Assembly (NCBI GenBank): GCA_018857735.1 | Contig: JABMCL010001464.1 | Span: forward strand, 191,001-255,000 | Direction: 5' to 3' | Length of the DNA stretch: 64,000 nucleotides | Source of the DNA: Alviniconcha marisindica | Lineage: Eukaryota > Mollusca > Gastropoda > Provannidae | Shown here: piece by piece, positions 1 to 10,928 of the stretch | Layout of the letters: each line of letters opens with the position of its first letter | Numbering within the stretch: position 1 is the stretch's first letter | Position numbers and translations under genes: made by a program | The notes under the pieces: model-generated | Seen by the model: only the letters and a program-made list of their open reading frames with translations | The model's database searches: none | Told to the model about the DNA's origin: nothing

Positions 1-526
1 GTTTCTGAGCATAACCAATGGGCTATCAAAATGGATTAAATGATGCAACATGTTCAGATACAAAGAAAAATGGATGAAAAACAATATCAATGCAACAAAG
101 CCGCATACGGATCCCCAAACTTATCTTTATTCAACAAAATGTGGTCCACCACATTTTAATCAATTTGCAGCATCCACCCAGTATTTTAGTTTAACACTTA
201 TAACAACACAGTTATGCAATGTTGTTTATAATGTCTCTCACATCAATAATATATACAACTCAACACACACAAATGAAAGACTGTTTCAAAATACTTCTTA
301 GATACCCCCCCCCACCCCCCACCCCCACCCCCCAGTGGTAGTTACTGATACAAAGCTTTGTAGAATGGTCCATAATATATAAATACATATAATACCAGAG
401 TACTGGTCTGCTCTCCCTGGCCTGCAGTGTTGAGTACATGATTAACTGCCTACCAGCTGACCAGAGAAAAAAGAAGGATTAGTTTGACCTCTCTTGATTC
501 AATTAAATAGCAGTAGCTGGCCTGTC

Positions 527-530
<4 letters not shown>

Positions 531-573
<43 letters not shown>
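531..573. repeat. (GT)n microsatellite
   Basis: Uninterrupted GT dinucleotide run of about 21 units, read directly. Confidence 0.97.
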
Positions 574-574
<1 letters not shown>

Positions 575-925
575 TCTAGTACAATAATCTGGAACATTTC
601 TGGAAAGAATCAAAGAGAGGAGAGCCTGGGAATGGGGTGCAGGATGGGGCGGGAGAGTCAGGATCAACCTTTACTGCCAGGATGTTTATGATACAACATA
701 TGAGCAAATGTATTAATTATTTCTGTTGCATTTTGTCAGACATTACATAATTCATGTTTATTTAACTCTCTGAGTGACTGACGTGTGGAAAATGTATACC
801 TGTTACCATTTTTTTCTCCCAATGCATGCAAATTGTCCACCACATGGAAATGATGTGGGATTGGCTGCATTGCCGTGTTATTATTTTAATTGATTAGTTT
901 AGACTGCGCTCCTGAAACTTGTTAC

Positions 926-973
926 CGATTGCTGAGACAACACAGCTGGTGGGAGACCCAACCTGGAGTTTCG
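926..973 (-). CDS. Possible second exon of the minus-strand gene (weak)
   Basis: On the minus strand a 48-bp open segment of 16 codons (starts RNSRLGLPPA) lies between a CAG acceptor and a GTAACA donor and is phase 0 at both ends, which matches the phase-0 end of the exon at 1162-1260. The pyrimidine tract before the acceptor is poor and the residues match no family I recognise. It could be chance. Confidence 0.2.
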
Positions 974-1161
974 CTGTGCCAATATCAAACGATAAAATAA
1001 ACCTAGGCTTTATTATGGCGATCTAGAAATACTATGAACAGTCATAAAAGCGCTAAACAGAGATAAAAACGGTGTTATCAAGAATTGCAACAAAAACGGC
1101 GCCGGAAGAATTTCCGAATTTATGACACTGAATTTGACAATGACCCAATATTATTTACTAC

Positions 1162-1260
1162 CTTGTTAAGCGCTCTGTTTCTGTCTTCGATAACTTCCAA
1201 CAAGGAAGTCCGATGAGTGTCAAGCAAAGGATCATCGTGATCAGCTGCTTCTTCCGCCAT
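1162..1260 (-). CDS. First coding exon of an unrecognised gene (partial)
   Basis: The reverse complement reads ATG plus 32 more codons (begins MAEEAADHDDPLLDTHR, ends NRALNK), then a GTAGTA donor. The start sits in AAAATGGCGG, both a good initiation context and a YY1-type core-promoter motif often found at translation starts of housekeeping genes. The N-terminus is acidic and followed by a short amphipathic stretch; no signal peptide is visible. The exon is 99 bp, phase 0. Later exons must lie to the left, mostly outside the window. I do not recognise the protein. It is divergent with GPANK1, so the two may share a promoter. Confidence 0.6.
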
Positions 1261-1820
1261 TTTGTAAATATCTCCAAGGAAACGCTGTTGCGCAAAGTGG
1301 CGAGATCTTAAGAATATTAATAGATATATATTACAATATGTTGGTTCTTTTATTCATCACAACAAAATATGGGAAAATGTATTAAAAATATTGCATAAGA
1401 AAATAAGGTTAAAAAGAAAAGTGGAAAGAAACAAAAGAAAAAGGACAAGATTTTCAACAAGGGAAGTGACTCTTCGTACTTGCGTTTTTCTAACGTTGGA
1501 GTCCTGAAACACTGATCTGTGTCGATGCTCAGAAAACAGCAGATACAGTGATAATCATCACGTTTCATGGTGAATGTGCTGGAAATATCACAAGGTAATA
1601 ATTATTATACATCATAGATTGGTAACATTATTACAGCGGCAACTGAGTCGCCAACAACTGTACAAGGCTTGGGCACTTGTTATTCCTGTATATTAATTTA
1701 TTATCCTTGATCTGTTCATGTTTAGAAATTAGAAATGGAGTTCATGTACATAACCTGACTTTACTCTAATTCCATTGCCATTGGTTTCATTTCAGGTGCA
1801 TCGGAACAGACCTCATCAAC
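1261..1820. promoter_or_regulatory. Shared promoter and 5'UTR interval, minus-strand gene / GPANK1
   Basis: About 560 bp separate two oppositely directed start codons. The YY1-like AAAATGGCGG spans the minus-strand start. On the plus side a CAAG/GTAATA donor at 1594/1595 could end a non-coding first exon of GPANK1, and an acceptor (TTTCATTTCAG) at 1795 begins the exon with the GPANK1 start. No TATA box is evident. Bidirectional use is inferred from geometry only. Confidence 0.45.
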
Positions 1821-3077
1821 ATGGCAAGCCTGCCAAAGCCATTGGGAAATCCAGAGTACAGACATCTGATTGATTTTGTTAGACCTGGCCACAGTGGAAA
1901 CTGTGGAAGGAAGAAACGTGCTGCCTCTCTGACACCTGCAGCCATCAGTGGTAATGAAGCCAGGTCATTCTATGAAGAACTATGCCAAGATAAAATGCCA
2001 GGTGACAGACTGGGTATTTGTATGAGGAAAAGGAAATGTGGCTCAGGACACAAACGGAGACATGAGAAAAGGACATGCCACAGAACCACTGATTTGTGTG
2101 AAGTTCAGAGTGAAGTTGATTTGTCTGAAAATGTTTCTGCCATTGGTCATGCTGGTGTTAATTATAATGATAGAATAATCTGCAGTGTCAAAAATGAGAC
2201 AAGTGCTCCAGTTGAAATCTCTTCTTCAAGTTCCAGCAGTGCTTCAAGACCAACAAGTGGATGCCACTCTCATGCCATGGACAAAGGTGCAAAGTTGAGT
2301 CAGAGGGTTCAGGACCACAGAAGATCAGAGCTGTTGAGGCTGGCACAGAATGGAGATAATGACGGTGTGAAAGAATTACTTCAGGTGGGCACTGATGTCA
2401 ACAGCATGGACAGATTTGGCTGGACAGCTGCCATGTCAGCAGCCTTTGAAGGCCATGTTGATGTTCTCCAGACCCTAGTCAAAGCTGGTGCTGATCTGAC
2501 CATCAGCAACTCCCAGGGACACACAGCAGTGTCACTTGCTTCCCAGAAACATCACACAAGTGCAGTGAAATTTATTGAGTCTTTCCAGCGTGTTGGCCTC
2601 ATTGCCTGCAAATCCAAGTCCAGAGAGCAGCAGATGACCAGATTTTACTGCGGTGTGTGCAAATCTGAGTTCACTGACACAGACCAGAAAACCCACACTA
2701 GATCCACAGTGCACATTTTCAACACGGGGCATAAGCCCAAGGATGATTCTTTCCTCATTCCACCATCCAATGTAGGCTATCGTCTGATGCTGAAAACAGG
2801 CTGGGATGGGAGCAGAGGACTGGGTCCTGGTGGACAAGGCCAGAGGTTTCCTGTGAGAACGTTGCTTAAGCGGGACCGCAAGGGGCTTGGCAACATGGTG
2901 ACAGAGAAAACAAAAGTGACACACTTTGGAGCAAAAGACCAATCAGCTGTTGCTGGGGGCCACAGTCAGTTTTGTAAGCGAGAAGCAAATGTCAGGACCC
3001 TGTCCAGGCGTGCGCAAAGATTGAAAGAGAGAAGAGACCGACAACGTGAAATTGAGCTGAGACGTCAACTTTCTTGA
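1821..3077 (+). CDS. GPANK1: G-patch and ankyrin-repeat protein (GPANK1-like)
   Basis: A single coding exon encodes 418 aa; the family is usually about 350-400 aa. In order: a basic, low-complexity N-terminus with an ARSFYEEL motif (near residue 45) shared with vertebrate GPANK1; ankyrin repeats about 165-257; a C2H2-like zinc finger about 275-302 (CGVC, then TH and TVH); a G-patch about 318-360 with GWDGSRGLGPGGQG; and a strongly charged basic C-terminus. G-patch modules usually bind RNA helicases or RNA, so a nuclear RNA-linked role is likely, but the exact function of the family is unknown. The start follows a 5'UTR splice acceptor by 25 bp, and the domain order matches GPANK1 throughout, making the call firm. 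Confidence 0.92.
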   Translation: MASLPKPLGNPEYRHLIDFVRPGHSGNCGRKKRAASLTPAAISGNEARSFYEELCQDKMPGDRLGICMRKRKCGSGHKRRHEKRTCHRTTDLCEVQSEVDLSENVSAIGHAGVNYNDRIICSVKNETSAPVEISSSSSSSASRPTSGCHSHAMDKGAKLSQRVQDHRRSELLRLAQNGDNDGVKELLQVGTDVNSMDRFGWTAAMSAAFEGHVDVLQTLVKAGADLTISNSQGHTAVSLASQKHHTSAVKFIESFQRVGLIACKSKSREQQMTRFYCGVCKSEFTDTDQKTHTRSTVHIFNTGHKPKDDSFLIPPSNVGYRLMLKTGWDGSRGLGPGGQGQRFPVRTLLKRDRKGLGNMVTEKTKVTHFGAKDQSAVAGGHSQFCKREANVRTLSRRAQRLKERRDRQREIELRRQLS

Positions 3078-3308
3078 CTTAAATTTTTGCTTTATTTCAC
3101 TTACTTTGTGCTGTATGATAATGAAGACTGTTTAGATGGAGATCATATAATAATTATGATATTAGATCATTCTTATGAAGCGCCATTGTCTAACCTCATT
3201 GCACTGTACAATCAACCTCTGACAAAAAACACATTTACATACTTTTCCACAAACAGAACCATAAGCAGTTATTGTACCATATAGATATAATGTAGCAAAC
3301 AATAACTA

Positions 3309-3349
3309 CCCCCCCCCCCCCCCCCCCCCACCAACACACACACACACAC
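3309..3349. repeat. Poly-C run plus (CA)n
   Basis: Twenty-one consecutive C followed by CA repeats. Long C or G runs of this type recur about a dozen times in the window. Confidence 0.95.
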
Positions 3350-4434
3350 GCACTATACAACTTTATTTGAGTGTTAATACAATTGCATTTGGAAAGTTTT
3401 ATGGTGCCAAGTACACTTGTCACACATTCACACCAATCATAAAACATTAAATTACAACAACATAAACATCTGGGGAAAGAGTCGTTGATAATTTATATAT
3501 ATATGAGAAATCCATTGACACATACACAAATGCCCTACTCGTGAAATGTTTTAAAGACTGCAGGGTCCAGGGACATAGATATTATATTTCTGTTGCCTGC
3601 TGGTTACTATACAATATTGTGAATTAGTTTTGGGATTATTTTATGAGTGGATGAAAGTTCACAACATTTATCTACTTTATTCACATCTCGTAACTGGTTG
3701 TTGGTAAGAATCAACATACAAGGGAGTTAACTGGCACTCAAAATACGTAACACAAACTACATGTACAATAAAAAAGACCTGAGTCACCTACGGTAACTCT
3801 CACCTGGCATGAGTGTAAATACGGGGTACATAACCTCTACCATTACATAACCTCTACCAGAGGTACATCCTCTACATTGGCTGTTGGTAAATTTTGCCCA
3901 GAACTGTAACTACTTTAAAACTGAAAGTTCTGATACAAATTTGAATTACCTTCCTGCTCTGTCAGTTGCACTCAGTCAACTGCAAGACTGCACCAAAATG
4001 CCTTGTAAATTGATTAAAGACTAGTGACAAGCTGTACACAGCATGATGTCAGATATGAAATCAATCTGTCCATCTTTTATGATTATCAATCACAATCACA
4101 ATGATTATTGTGCTGTCTAATTTAATTTGTTTGACTGTTTTTTTGTTTGTTTGTTTGCTTGCCATTTGTTTGTTTTGTTTTTAGAAATGGATTTTTTTCC
4201 AAATTCAGGTGCAGAGATCTGTTTAGTCCTTGCTGGTGCTGAAAATGGGATAAAGTAACTTAAACTTGACAAGACCATAAGTTGCTAGATTGTGAAAATA
4301 ACTACATTTCTATGCATAGGAAGGACAATGGTGCCATGATCAAAGATGCATCATTAATCACTGTTGGTTGTTGAATTCATCATGGAAACAGATCAGTTAA
4401 AAGTAATATATATGTCAGAATACAGATCTGGGTT

Positions 4435-4660
4435 TGTTTGCCTTCTGTTCTGGTGTTCTTCTTCTTCAGTATAGTGTCCAACTTCAGCACTGGAGACTGA
4501 CACTTTTTGTGCATGTTGGGTTATTTTGGTGTTTGCATAATCCTCCAAGTGCCGACATAGACTGCAGGATCTTTATATATATTTTCCTGCCCTTTCTTGT
4601 TTCTTCTCTTTCCTCACTCTTCTTTTGTGGTTGTAACAACTTTTTATTTTATGATTAGTG
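4435..4660 (+). repeat. Dispersed repeat copy (mate near 60465-60620)
   Basis: Shares diverged blocks in the same order with 60465-60620: TTCTTCTTC, then GTCCAACTTCAGCA-like, then TTATTTTG, CATAATCC, and GACATRGACTRCAGGAT. Class unknown; no terminal repeats seen. Confidence 0.55.
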
Positions 4661-5278
4661 TATAGGTGTGAAATCGGCTTAGTAATAATGCTCAGTAGTA
4701 CTAGGACTAGGTGCATTTGACACTATTAGTAACAGTTTTGTGTGGGTGTGACAGTGATGATGAATAAATGAACCAACACCAAGAAACATTTTGGTTTTAC
4801 TTGGCAAGAATAAAATTCTTGTCCTATTCTCAGGTCTTATGTTTTGCAATCATGAATCATGCACTTATGCATACATTTTTAATGGGACCATGATTAGGCA
4901 GTAATGTCTGCTTATGTATAGAAATACATATATGTATTAATTATTATTAAATGAAATTTTGTGTTTGTGTGTGTCCTGTGCACAGTGGCTTTTATCAAAC
5001 CTGGTCTTCTAGATCTATGAAGAATGGCTTGTCACCAGACTTCCCCCAACCCCCACCCCCTTCCCCCCTGTCCCATCACTCTCCCATGGTTCTGCTCCTA
5101 CTGATCCACTTTGTATAGCTGATGGTAGCAGATGTGATGTTAGTATGAAACCTCAAGAAGAACGAAATTGGCCAAGAATATTATACATGTATTGTCACAT
5201 GATTTTCTTGCTGTGGAACTTACCAACAAAGTAGATGGTACCAAATAAAACAGCTACTTTTTTATGCATTGCCTTTTA

Positions 5279-5279
5279 T

Positions 5280-5350
<71 letters not shown>
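5279..5350. repeat. (GT)n microsatellite
   Basis: About 35 GT units without interruption; open reading frames through it are spurious. Confidence 0.97.
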
Positions 5351-5352
<2 letters not shown>

Positions 5353-5664
5353 TCAGCCACATGTATGTATCGGTTCTCAGAAAGGAAAAAGACCACTGTA
5401 TGGGGTATGTTAATGTTATTCAGACACACACACATGCATGCACACACACACATGTACACAGGCTGAACACAAACATGAGACAAAGTCATATTCATGTCAC
5501 TGAGTAGCCACAGTGCTATAATACTGCATAAACCACAGCAATGAAGTTGAAGAAAATGAAAAGAAAGCACACATGACACAATATGAATCATAAGAATAAA
5601 TATATAAAAAATATGTATATACTTTATCACATATATGTAGCATTTTAAAGAAATATTGCAGATT

Positions 5665-5765
5665 AAAAATCTCATTGCCATCTGATGTTGATGCCCCATC
5701 CCTACAGGCTTTTAAGAGCAGGCTGGATGAGATTTGGCAAGACAAGAAGTTTCTTCACTGAGTTT
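5665..5765 (+). mobile_element. LINE reverse-transcriptase C-terminal remnant
   Basis: One frame reads LPSDVDAPSLQAFKSRLDE followed shortly by a stop. The pattern LP.dV..a.s...FKsrLD..w is typical of the very C-terminus of non-LTR retrotransposon proteins. No 5' part is present, so this is a truncated dead copy. Confidence 0.6.
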
Positions 5766-6599
5766 GCCTACCCACACAGTGACCTCAGTGTTTTTGAAAG
5801 TTAAGATAGAGTAGCTTTGGCTGGCAAAGACCAGATAAAGGCTTTCAGCCTAAGTAAATCTGATAATCATATCATCAAAAATGTCACAAATTTTTCAGAA
5901 AGTTGACTCATTTCATAAAATGTATCTTCATGGACATTTTACAAGTTTCCTGATTACACAGGGAAGTTGTAACTACACATCTGAACATCTCATGAAATGA
6001 ACAATAAAATAATTAAGGCAAATGGGCACATACAGATAGTTATATGAAGAAGAAAAATCATTTCTGTATTTGTAACACTAACAGTGCTGAGGTAGCCGAT
6101 GAATTTCATTATTTGCTTAATTTCTCCAATAAAAATGTTAATAGAAACCATATTAATTATGTAGATAAATATGACAGCAATCATTCCAAGGTGCTAAATT
6201 TTTTTAGCCGTATGAACATGACCTCAAACCCTAAGAGCATAAAGCATGCTGAGTTTACTGGTTGTATTTTGATCACACCAACACCAACACAGTGAGGGGA
6301 AGAGAAAAAAGTATTTGTTTTTGTGCGCCATAGTTTTTGCACCAAAGCTTCTAAATGTGTAATGTGCTGTTGTCATGTATTATTAGTAGGGGCGAAAAGT
6401 TCAATAAGTTCAAAAGTTCTGTAAGAATGAAATTTTTAAAAGTGAAGACAACAACAAACAAACAAAAACAAAACAAACGAACAAAGGAGAAAAAGAAAGT
6501 CAAAGAAAAAAGGTCATTGGAAAACAACAAAACAGCGCTTTTGTTGCTAGACCCTGTGTAAACAGTAGAACAAAGTTTGTAAACAAATGATCAAGGGCA

Positions 6600-6785
6600 A
6601 TTACTCCCGTCATGTACGTTCCGGTAAGGGACGTTAGTGGAAGCAAAATGGCCGACAGCATTTGTTGCGCGATTCCCATTTAGACTAATGAATTGGTATG
6701 TAAACCTCACACAGTTACGTTTTTTAAGTTTGTGAATAGTCGAGCGTTTTACGTGTTGTGTGCATGGTGACAGAAAGTGGTCAAA
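6600..6785 (+). promoter_or_regulatory. Promoter/5'UTR of the helix-turn-helix gene, with upstream ORF
   Basis: The interval holds an ETS-like TTCCGG (about 6619) and an AAAATGGCC start-type motif that opens a short upstream ORF (6647-6682: MADSICCAIPI, stop TAG). A second upstream ATG at 6764 opens a 107-codon frame overlapping the main ORF in another register. The arrangement could lower translation of the main ORF. All of this is inferred from sequence only. Confidence 0.35.
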
Positions 6786-7221
6786 ATGGCAGTGCATCAG
6801 GCAGGGATGGTGGAACCGATGATGTTGATGAGCATGATGGACAATGCAGTCGGGGTCAACTACTCCACGAACAGACAGCAGTTCCCTCCACCTCATGCAC
6901 ACGCGGGGGTGTCCAACACCGTGCCCAATCACATACCTCCACCAGTACAAACACTCCAGAACCCTCAAAATGCAGCAATTCTTCCGCAGCTTCAGCAACA
7001 ACCACCACCACAACAACAACCTGTGCCGACGCCTGCCAATGCCACCCAACCCACAGCCTCAAGCAACGTGACCAACACCAGTAAGCCGAAGAAACCACGG
7101 AAGAAAAAATCAGCTGATGGATCAGGCCTTCATAAGACTGACTATGAACTGAAGTTAAAGAAGAAAAAGAATGCCAACAAAGACAAACCAAAATCAAAGC
7201 CAAAGAAACCGAGTGATGGAA
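6786..7221 (+). CDS. Exon 1 of the helix-turn-helix gene
   Basis: Starts with ATG and ends A/GTAAGT in phase 1. It contains QQQPPPQQQP and the basic blocks KPKKPRKKK and KLKKKKNANKDKPKSKPKK. A second frame over the same DNA (6764-7084) is Ser/Thr-rich and probably a shadow. Confidence 0.65.
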
Positions 7222-7653
7222 GTAAGTATGCAGGAACATTGAAACGGGCAGCGATATAATTTGGCTTGTCATCGCAGGCTTTTGCGACAGATTTCTATAA
7301 CTTCAAAATTACATGTATGTTTTATAAGTATTACTATATGTATGAATGTTTGACAAATCAGTCTTGATGGTGTATAGTAATAGTAAACTGTTTCCTATTA
7401 GTATTACCAATACCAATGTAAAAGAAATTGTTCATACCATAGATGATAGGACAGGTTACTGACACTGTGACAGATGGTTGAAACTAATGAAAGATAAATC
7501 TGCTGCTTCAAGTGCATTAACTGTTGAATGACAGCAAGTCAAGACTCTTAAGTCAAAGACCACAAAGAAGACAAAATGTCAACATCATGAACATGACAAA
7601 AAGTTGAAACAACAGCAAGTTGAACTAACTTTTAAATAGAAAGGATTTATAAG

Positions 7654-7693
<40 letters not shown>

Positions 7694-9417
7694 GGAGAGA
7701 AAGAGAGAGGGTTACAGTCTTATGTTCACAAATGTTTACCGTCTGGATTATTGTTTGATATCATTCATCATCTGATCATGACATGACTCAGTGCATTTCC
7801 AGCACCTTTTTTTGTCATGTGCACCTACAGATTCAGTCTTGCTATTAACTATTACTATATGCCAAAAAAATGAATCCTCTGTCCATCGTCAGGAGCTGAC
7901 ATGTCTTTTTTCATCAAAGTCATTCATGAACTGCTTGGCAAGAGTAGAAACTAGAATGAAGATGAAGATACACAGAGTTACACTAAGCATGAAACCATGA
8001 GCAGAATTCAAAGACTTATTATCCATTCTTTGTTTTTACAGGTGAGCTCAGGGTATTTACTCAATTAATCAGTCAGTATGACTCATTGTCCTTTTGTCAA
8101 AATGCCATGCTAACCATGTCATGTCAACCATAAAATTTTGCCAAGTGAACATGTTGACATTTAACTTTCAAGGTGTGTCTGTTCAACTTCAACCAAGTGA
8201 CGCCATCCCTGTGTCCCATGTAATGATCTACCGATGTCATTGTCATGGTCCAGGCAATTAATAGTCAGACCATACAGTGTGTTTGTTAAGTTAAGATTTT
8301 TTCATTGTACTTATGTTAATATTATAAAATAATGACAACCATTTAATTTATTTATACAATTATACTATATTATTAGCAATACTAATAATTGTGAGTGAAT
8401 TTAGACCATGGTGTTAAGGTTGCTCAAACTTAGGTGCAAACTCCAAGCAGTGGTTTATGACATCCTTCCTTCAACCACTGCCATATTTAGTTACCCCATA
8501 GGGTCCAGAAAACTCGGCTAACGAGCAGTTTTTTGTTGGTGCTCAAACAGTAAGTTTGTTACAAACAACTCAAATAAAACGAGAAGTGTCATTTATAGCC
8601 GCCAACAAAGTTTACACCTGCACAAATAAAACCACAATCGTTTGAATCGATACGGAACTCTTTTTTTTTTACCCGGGGTGGATGCGTCTCATGTTTGGTG
8701 CGTGCTTTGGCGCTAGATTGCTTCTACAGTCATATTAGTACCTGAACCTTTCGGAGGGCGCTGACTGCGTCATTGGACAGCTGCGCGGAGATAAAGAGTG
8801 CCCCTTCAGTGGCGTAACTAAATCTGGCAGAGTTTGGAGGAGGGTGCCAGAAAGTGGTGCTCGGAGTGTGACTTAGGTGCTGAAAGACTGGCTCTAGAGC
8901 TCAGTAACTCAAAAGCATTATAGAATTTATACTATTACTAGCTATTTTAAAGTTATATTTACACCATTAATATTACAGGTGATAATCACAAGGAACCAAA
9001 AGGATTTTAAGAACAAAGCACTTTTTTTTTGTTTTTCTTTGTGGTGAGAATGATTATAGTATTCAAAGTGTCATGAACAAGAAGAGATTTTAATTTTTAT
9101 AATGTTCTGAGACAGTTCATTTCATAATTCTTTTATTTTAATTTTATTTTGCAGCTGTGTCACTGCTTGGCAAAAAGGGAAAGACATTAGATGCACAGGC
9201 ACGAGAAATAGCATTGAACGTTGCTGAGTATTTCAAGCGAGAAGCGGAGTTGGGACGAACGTTGATGCCACTGCATAGTTACCAAAAACGAGCTGCAGCA
9301 GCTACGGGTGTGTCCACAGCAACACTGAGGAAACTTGAAGGGGCAAGAAGAGAAATCAAGTCGGAGAGAGTTGCAGCAGAAGGGGTATGTAATAATGATA
9401 ATAAAGAGGATTTCTAG
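6786..9417 (+). CDS. Unrecognised P/Q- and K-rich protein with helix-turn-helix-like domain
   Basis: Two exons, 6786-7221 and 9155-9384, join in frame (A+CT = Thr) through a consensus donor (A/GTAAGT) and acceptor (TTTGCAG). The first exon is Met-rich, then Pro/Gln-rich (about residues 30-80), then strongly lysine-rich (about 100-148), a likely nuclear localisation region. The second encodes a helical segment (REIALNVAEYF ... KRAAAATGVSTATLRKL) that looks like the helix-turn-helix of DNA-binding and transposase-derived invertebrate proteins. Exon 2 either runs to the TAG at 9415-9417 (232 aa) or splices at GTATGT (9385), phase 0, to a later exon; the next acceptor I can support is DTWD1 exon 1. 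ATG 6786 has a strong context (A at -3, G at +4) and an in-frame stop lies upstream. Confidence 0.6.
7222..9154 (+). other. Intron of the helix-turn-helix gene
   Basis: AT-rich, with a GT/GA microsatellite at about 7658-7710 and no coding signal. The sequence around 8690-8900 is more GC-rich and unlike its surroundings, but I find no exon in it. Confidence 0.55.
9155..9384 (+). CDS. Exon 2 of the helix-turn-helix gene
   Basis: Acceptor TTTTATTTTGCAG at 9154, donor GGG/GTATGT at 9384/9385, phase 0 at the end. It encodes the helix-turn-helix-like region followed by a basic helix (ARREIKSERVAAEG). Confidence 0.65.
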
Positions 9418-9459
9418 AGCGTCCATCTACCACAAGGTGGGAGCACAGGGTGCTCTACA

Positions 9460-9725
9460 ATAATAATAATAATGTACATTTATCATGCGCTCATCAACAC
9501 CCTGAGCGCTCACATCATACATATTAACCTAAATGCAATATTTTATATGTACGTAGTGGACAGTTCTACCAAAACAATTCACACAGGCATTGTATGGAAA
9601 CACACACACATACATGCATGCACGCATACACACAAACACGAGAGGTACACATACACACGCACACACACATGCAGGTCAGATGGGGGAATAGGCATGACCG
9701 TGAAAAAGACCTAAAAATAGTTATT
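9460..9725 (-). mobile_element. LINE 3' end, 5'-truncated
   Basis: Begins on the plus strand as (AAT)n, then GTACATTTATCATGCGCTCA and a following region rich in CA repeats. The same sequence recurs at 11336-11421 and 11566-11812 in this orientation and at 57480-57765 in the opposite one, where a LINE-type C-terminus precedes it. It is therefore a minus-strand LINE tail. Confidence 0.7.
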
Positions 9726-9825
9726 GAGCAGGTGTCTTGAGGGCAGCTTTAAAAAAGGAATACTTTTATGTGTAGATGATGTCTCTGCTTTCTCTGCCAG
9801 CTCAAGCATTCTTTTCCTTTTACTC

Positions 9826-9858
<33 letters not shown>

Positions 9859-9904
9859 AAAAGAGAGAGAGTCAGTGTCACAGAGGGAGAGCACCTGCTC
9901 TCTA

Positions 9905-10018
9905 AAGCCAAAGGTAAGTGCCACAGGGATAGAGGTCACCGTTATATGCTAGGATTTGCTCCTGCCTCGAGATTTCTCTGGAGTCAGATGCTGCGCAGAC
10001 TCTACAAAGTCCTTTAGC
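9905..10018 (+). repeat. Dispersed repeat (mate 60640-60755, inverted)
   Basis: Shares GGTCACC, ATGYTAGG(A/C)TTTGC, GCCTGCCTC and GCAGACTCTACAA in order with the reverse complement of 60640-60755. Contains a GGTAAGT donor-like site, but no exon can be supported. Confidence 0.6.
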
Positions 10019-10639
10019 GGAGACTGTAACTTACAGTGTAAGACTAAGACTATAATATGGTGGTCCCCTGTGTCAAACTCTATACTTGTATGACTACATG
10101 TTCGCATGCAAAATGATCACATCCCATAGTCCCATAGCACCACAATGACTCAGCATGAATTAAAAATGTGTCTTCAATTTCAAAGTGTTGAACTTGAAGT
10201 AAGAGTCTAAGACAATACACAGAAGAAGAACAGAGAGAGTGTGTGTATGTGTTTGTTTGCACACTGTCTTCTGATATACTTCTTGCTGTAAAATGTTTGT
10301 GATTCTCAAGCAGCAGAATTTGTTTTACTACAGGATATATATAAATTTACTAACAAGTAACACTGAGCTGTGAAACCTTCACCGCCTTTTATTGCCTTTG
10401 ATCTTTGTTTGTTTGTGAAAGAGTGTAAGTGTGCATGTGATACATATAGTTACAGTGCAAATTATCTGTAACATTATTACTGTTGAAATGATGTCTCACA
10501 CTTTGTTCTTTCTTCTGTGATCATGGCTTGTGCCCCCCCCCCCCCCCCTTTCCCCCACCCCATCCAACAGTGTATCACATACATGTGTTATTGTTCTTAG
10601 TGATATATATATAGATAAAATAAGTAAATAATACATCAT

Positions 10640-10728
10640 TACATGTATAGATGTTGCTTTTTATTGTAAAGCACCTGTGGCTGTAGTGTAATATAAGTGT
10701 ACCATTATTATTATTATTATTCTGTTAT
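10640..10728 (+). mobile_element. LINE/SINE 3' tail ending in (ATT)n
   Basis: TTGTAAAGCACCTGTGGC ... then ATT repeats. This type of tail (GTAAAGCRCYT...(ATT)n) recurs at 38085-38235 and 56262-56330. Confidence 0.5.
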
Positions 10729-10763
10729 ATATCATACATCATTTTGAACTGTCGTTTGTCCAG

Positions 10764-10928
10764 ATGGTTGAGGATCCATTTCCTGATTTGGCGATTGCTG
10801 ACACAACTTTCCTGGACACAACAGAGTCGAGGCACAAGTGTAAGCGATGCACAAAGTCACGGAAATTCTTCTGCTACACTTGCTGCTCGCCTAATCCACA
10901 GATTCAGGACAAGCTGCCAAAAGTTGAG
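10764..10928 (+). CDS. DTWD1: DTWD1 exon 1 (first conserved exon)
   Basis: Residues 1-55, starting MVEDPFPDL right after the acceptor TTGTCCAG and ending VE/GTGAGC in phase 0. It contains CKRC and CYTCC, a probable zinc knuckle shared with human DTWD1. Confidence 0.9.

Larger units (their letters stand above)
1..1161. other. Left flank, largely non-coding
   Basis: Apart from one weak exon candidate on the minus strand (926-973) I see no coding signal here. The stretch holds a C-rich tract near 304-333 and a GT microsatellite at 531-573. It should lie within intron 1 and later parts of the minus-strand gene whose first exon is at 1162-1260. Confidence 0.5.
3078..6600. other. GPANK1 3' region and intergenic DNA
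   Basis: No exon supported. It contains a 21-base C run plus CA tract (3309-3349), a possible AATAAA at 3767-3772 for GPANK1, a TTTG-rich patch near 4140-4165, a dispersed repeat (4435-4660), a long GT tract (5279-5350), a LINE coding remnant (5673-5761) and A-rich sequence near 6440-6520. Confidence 0.6.

Noticed and set aside
2532..2942. 136-codon frame antisense to GPANK1
   Set aside because: Shadow of the G-patch and zinc-finger coding region.
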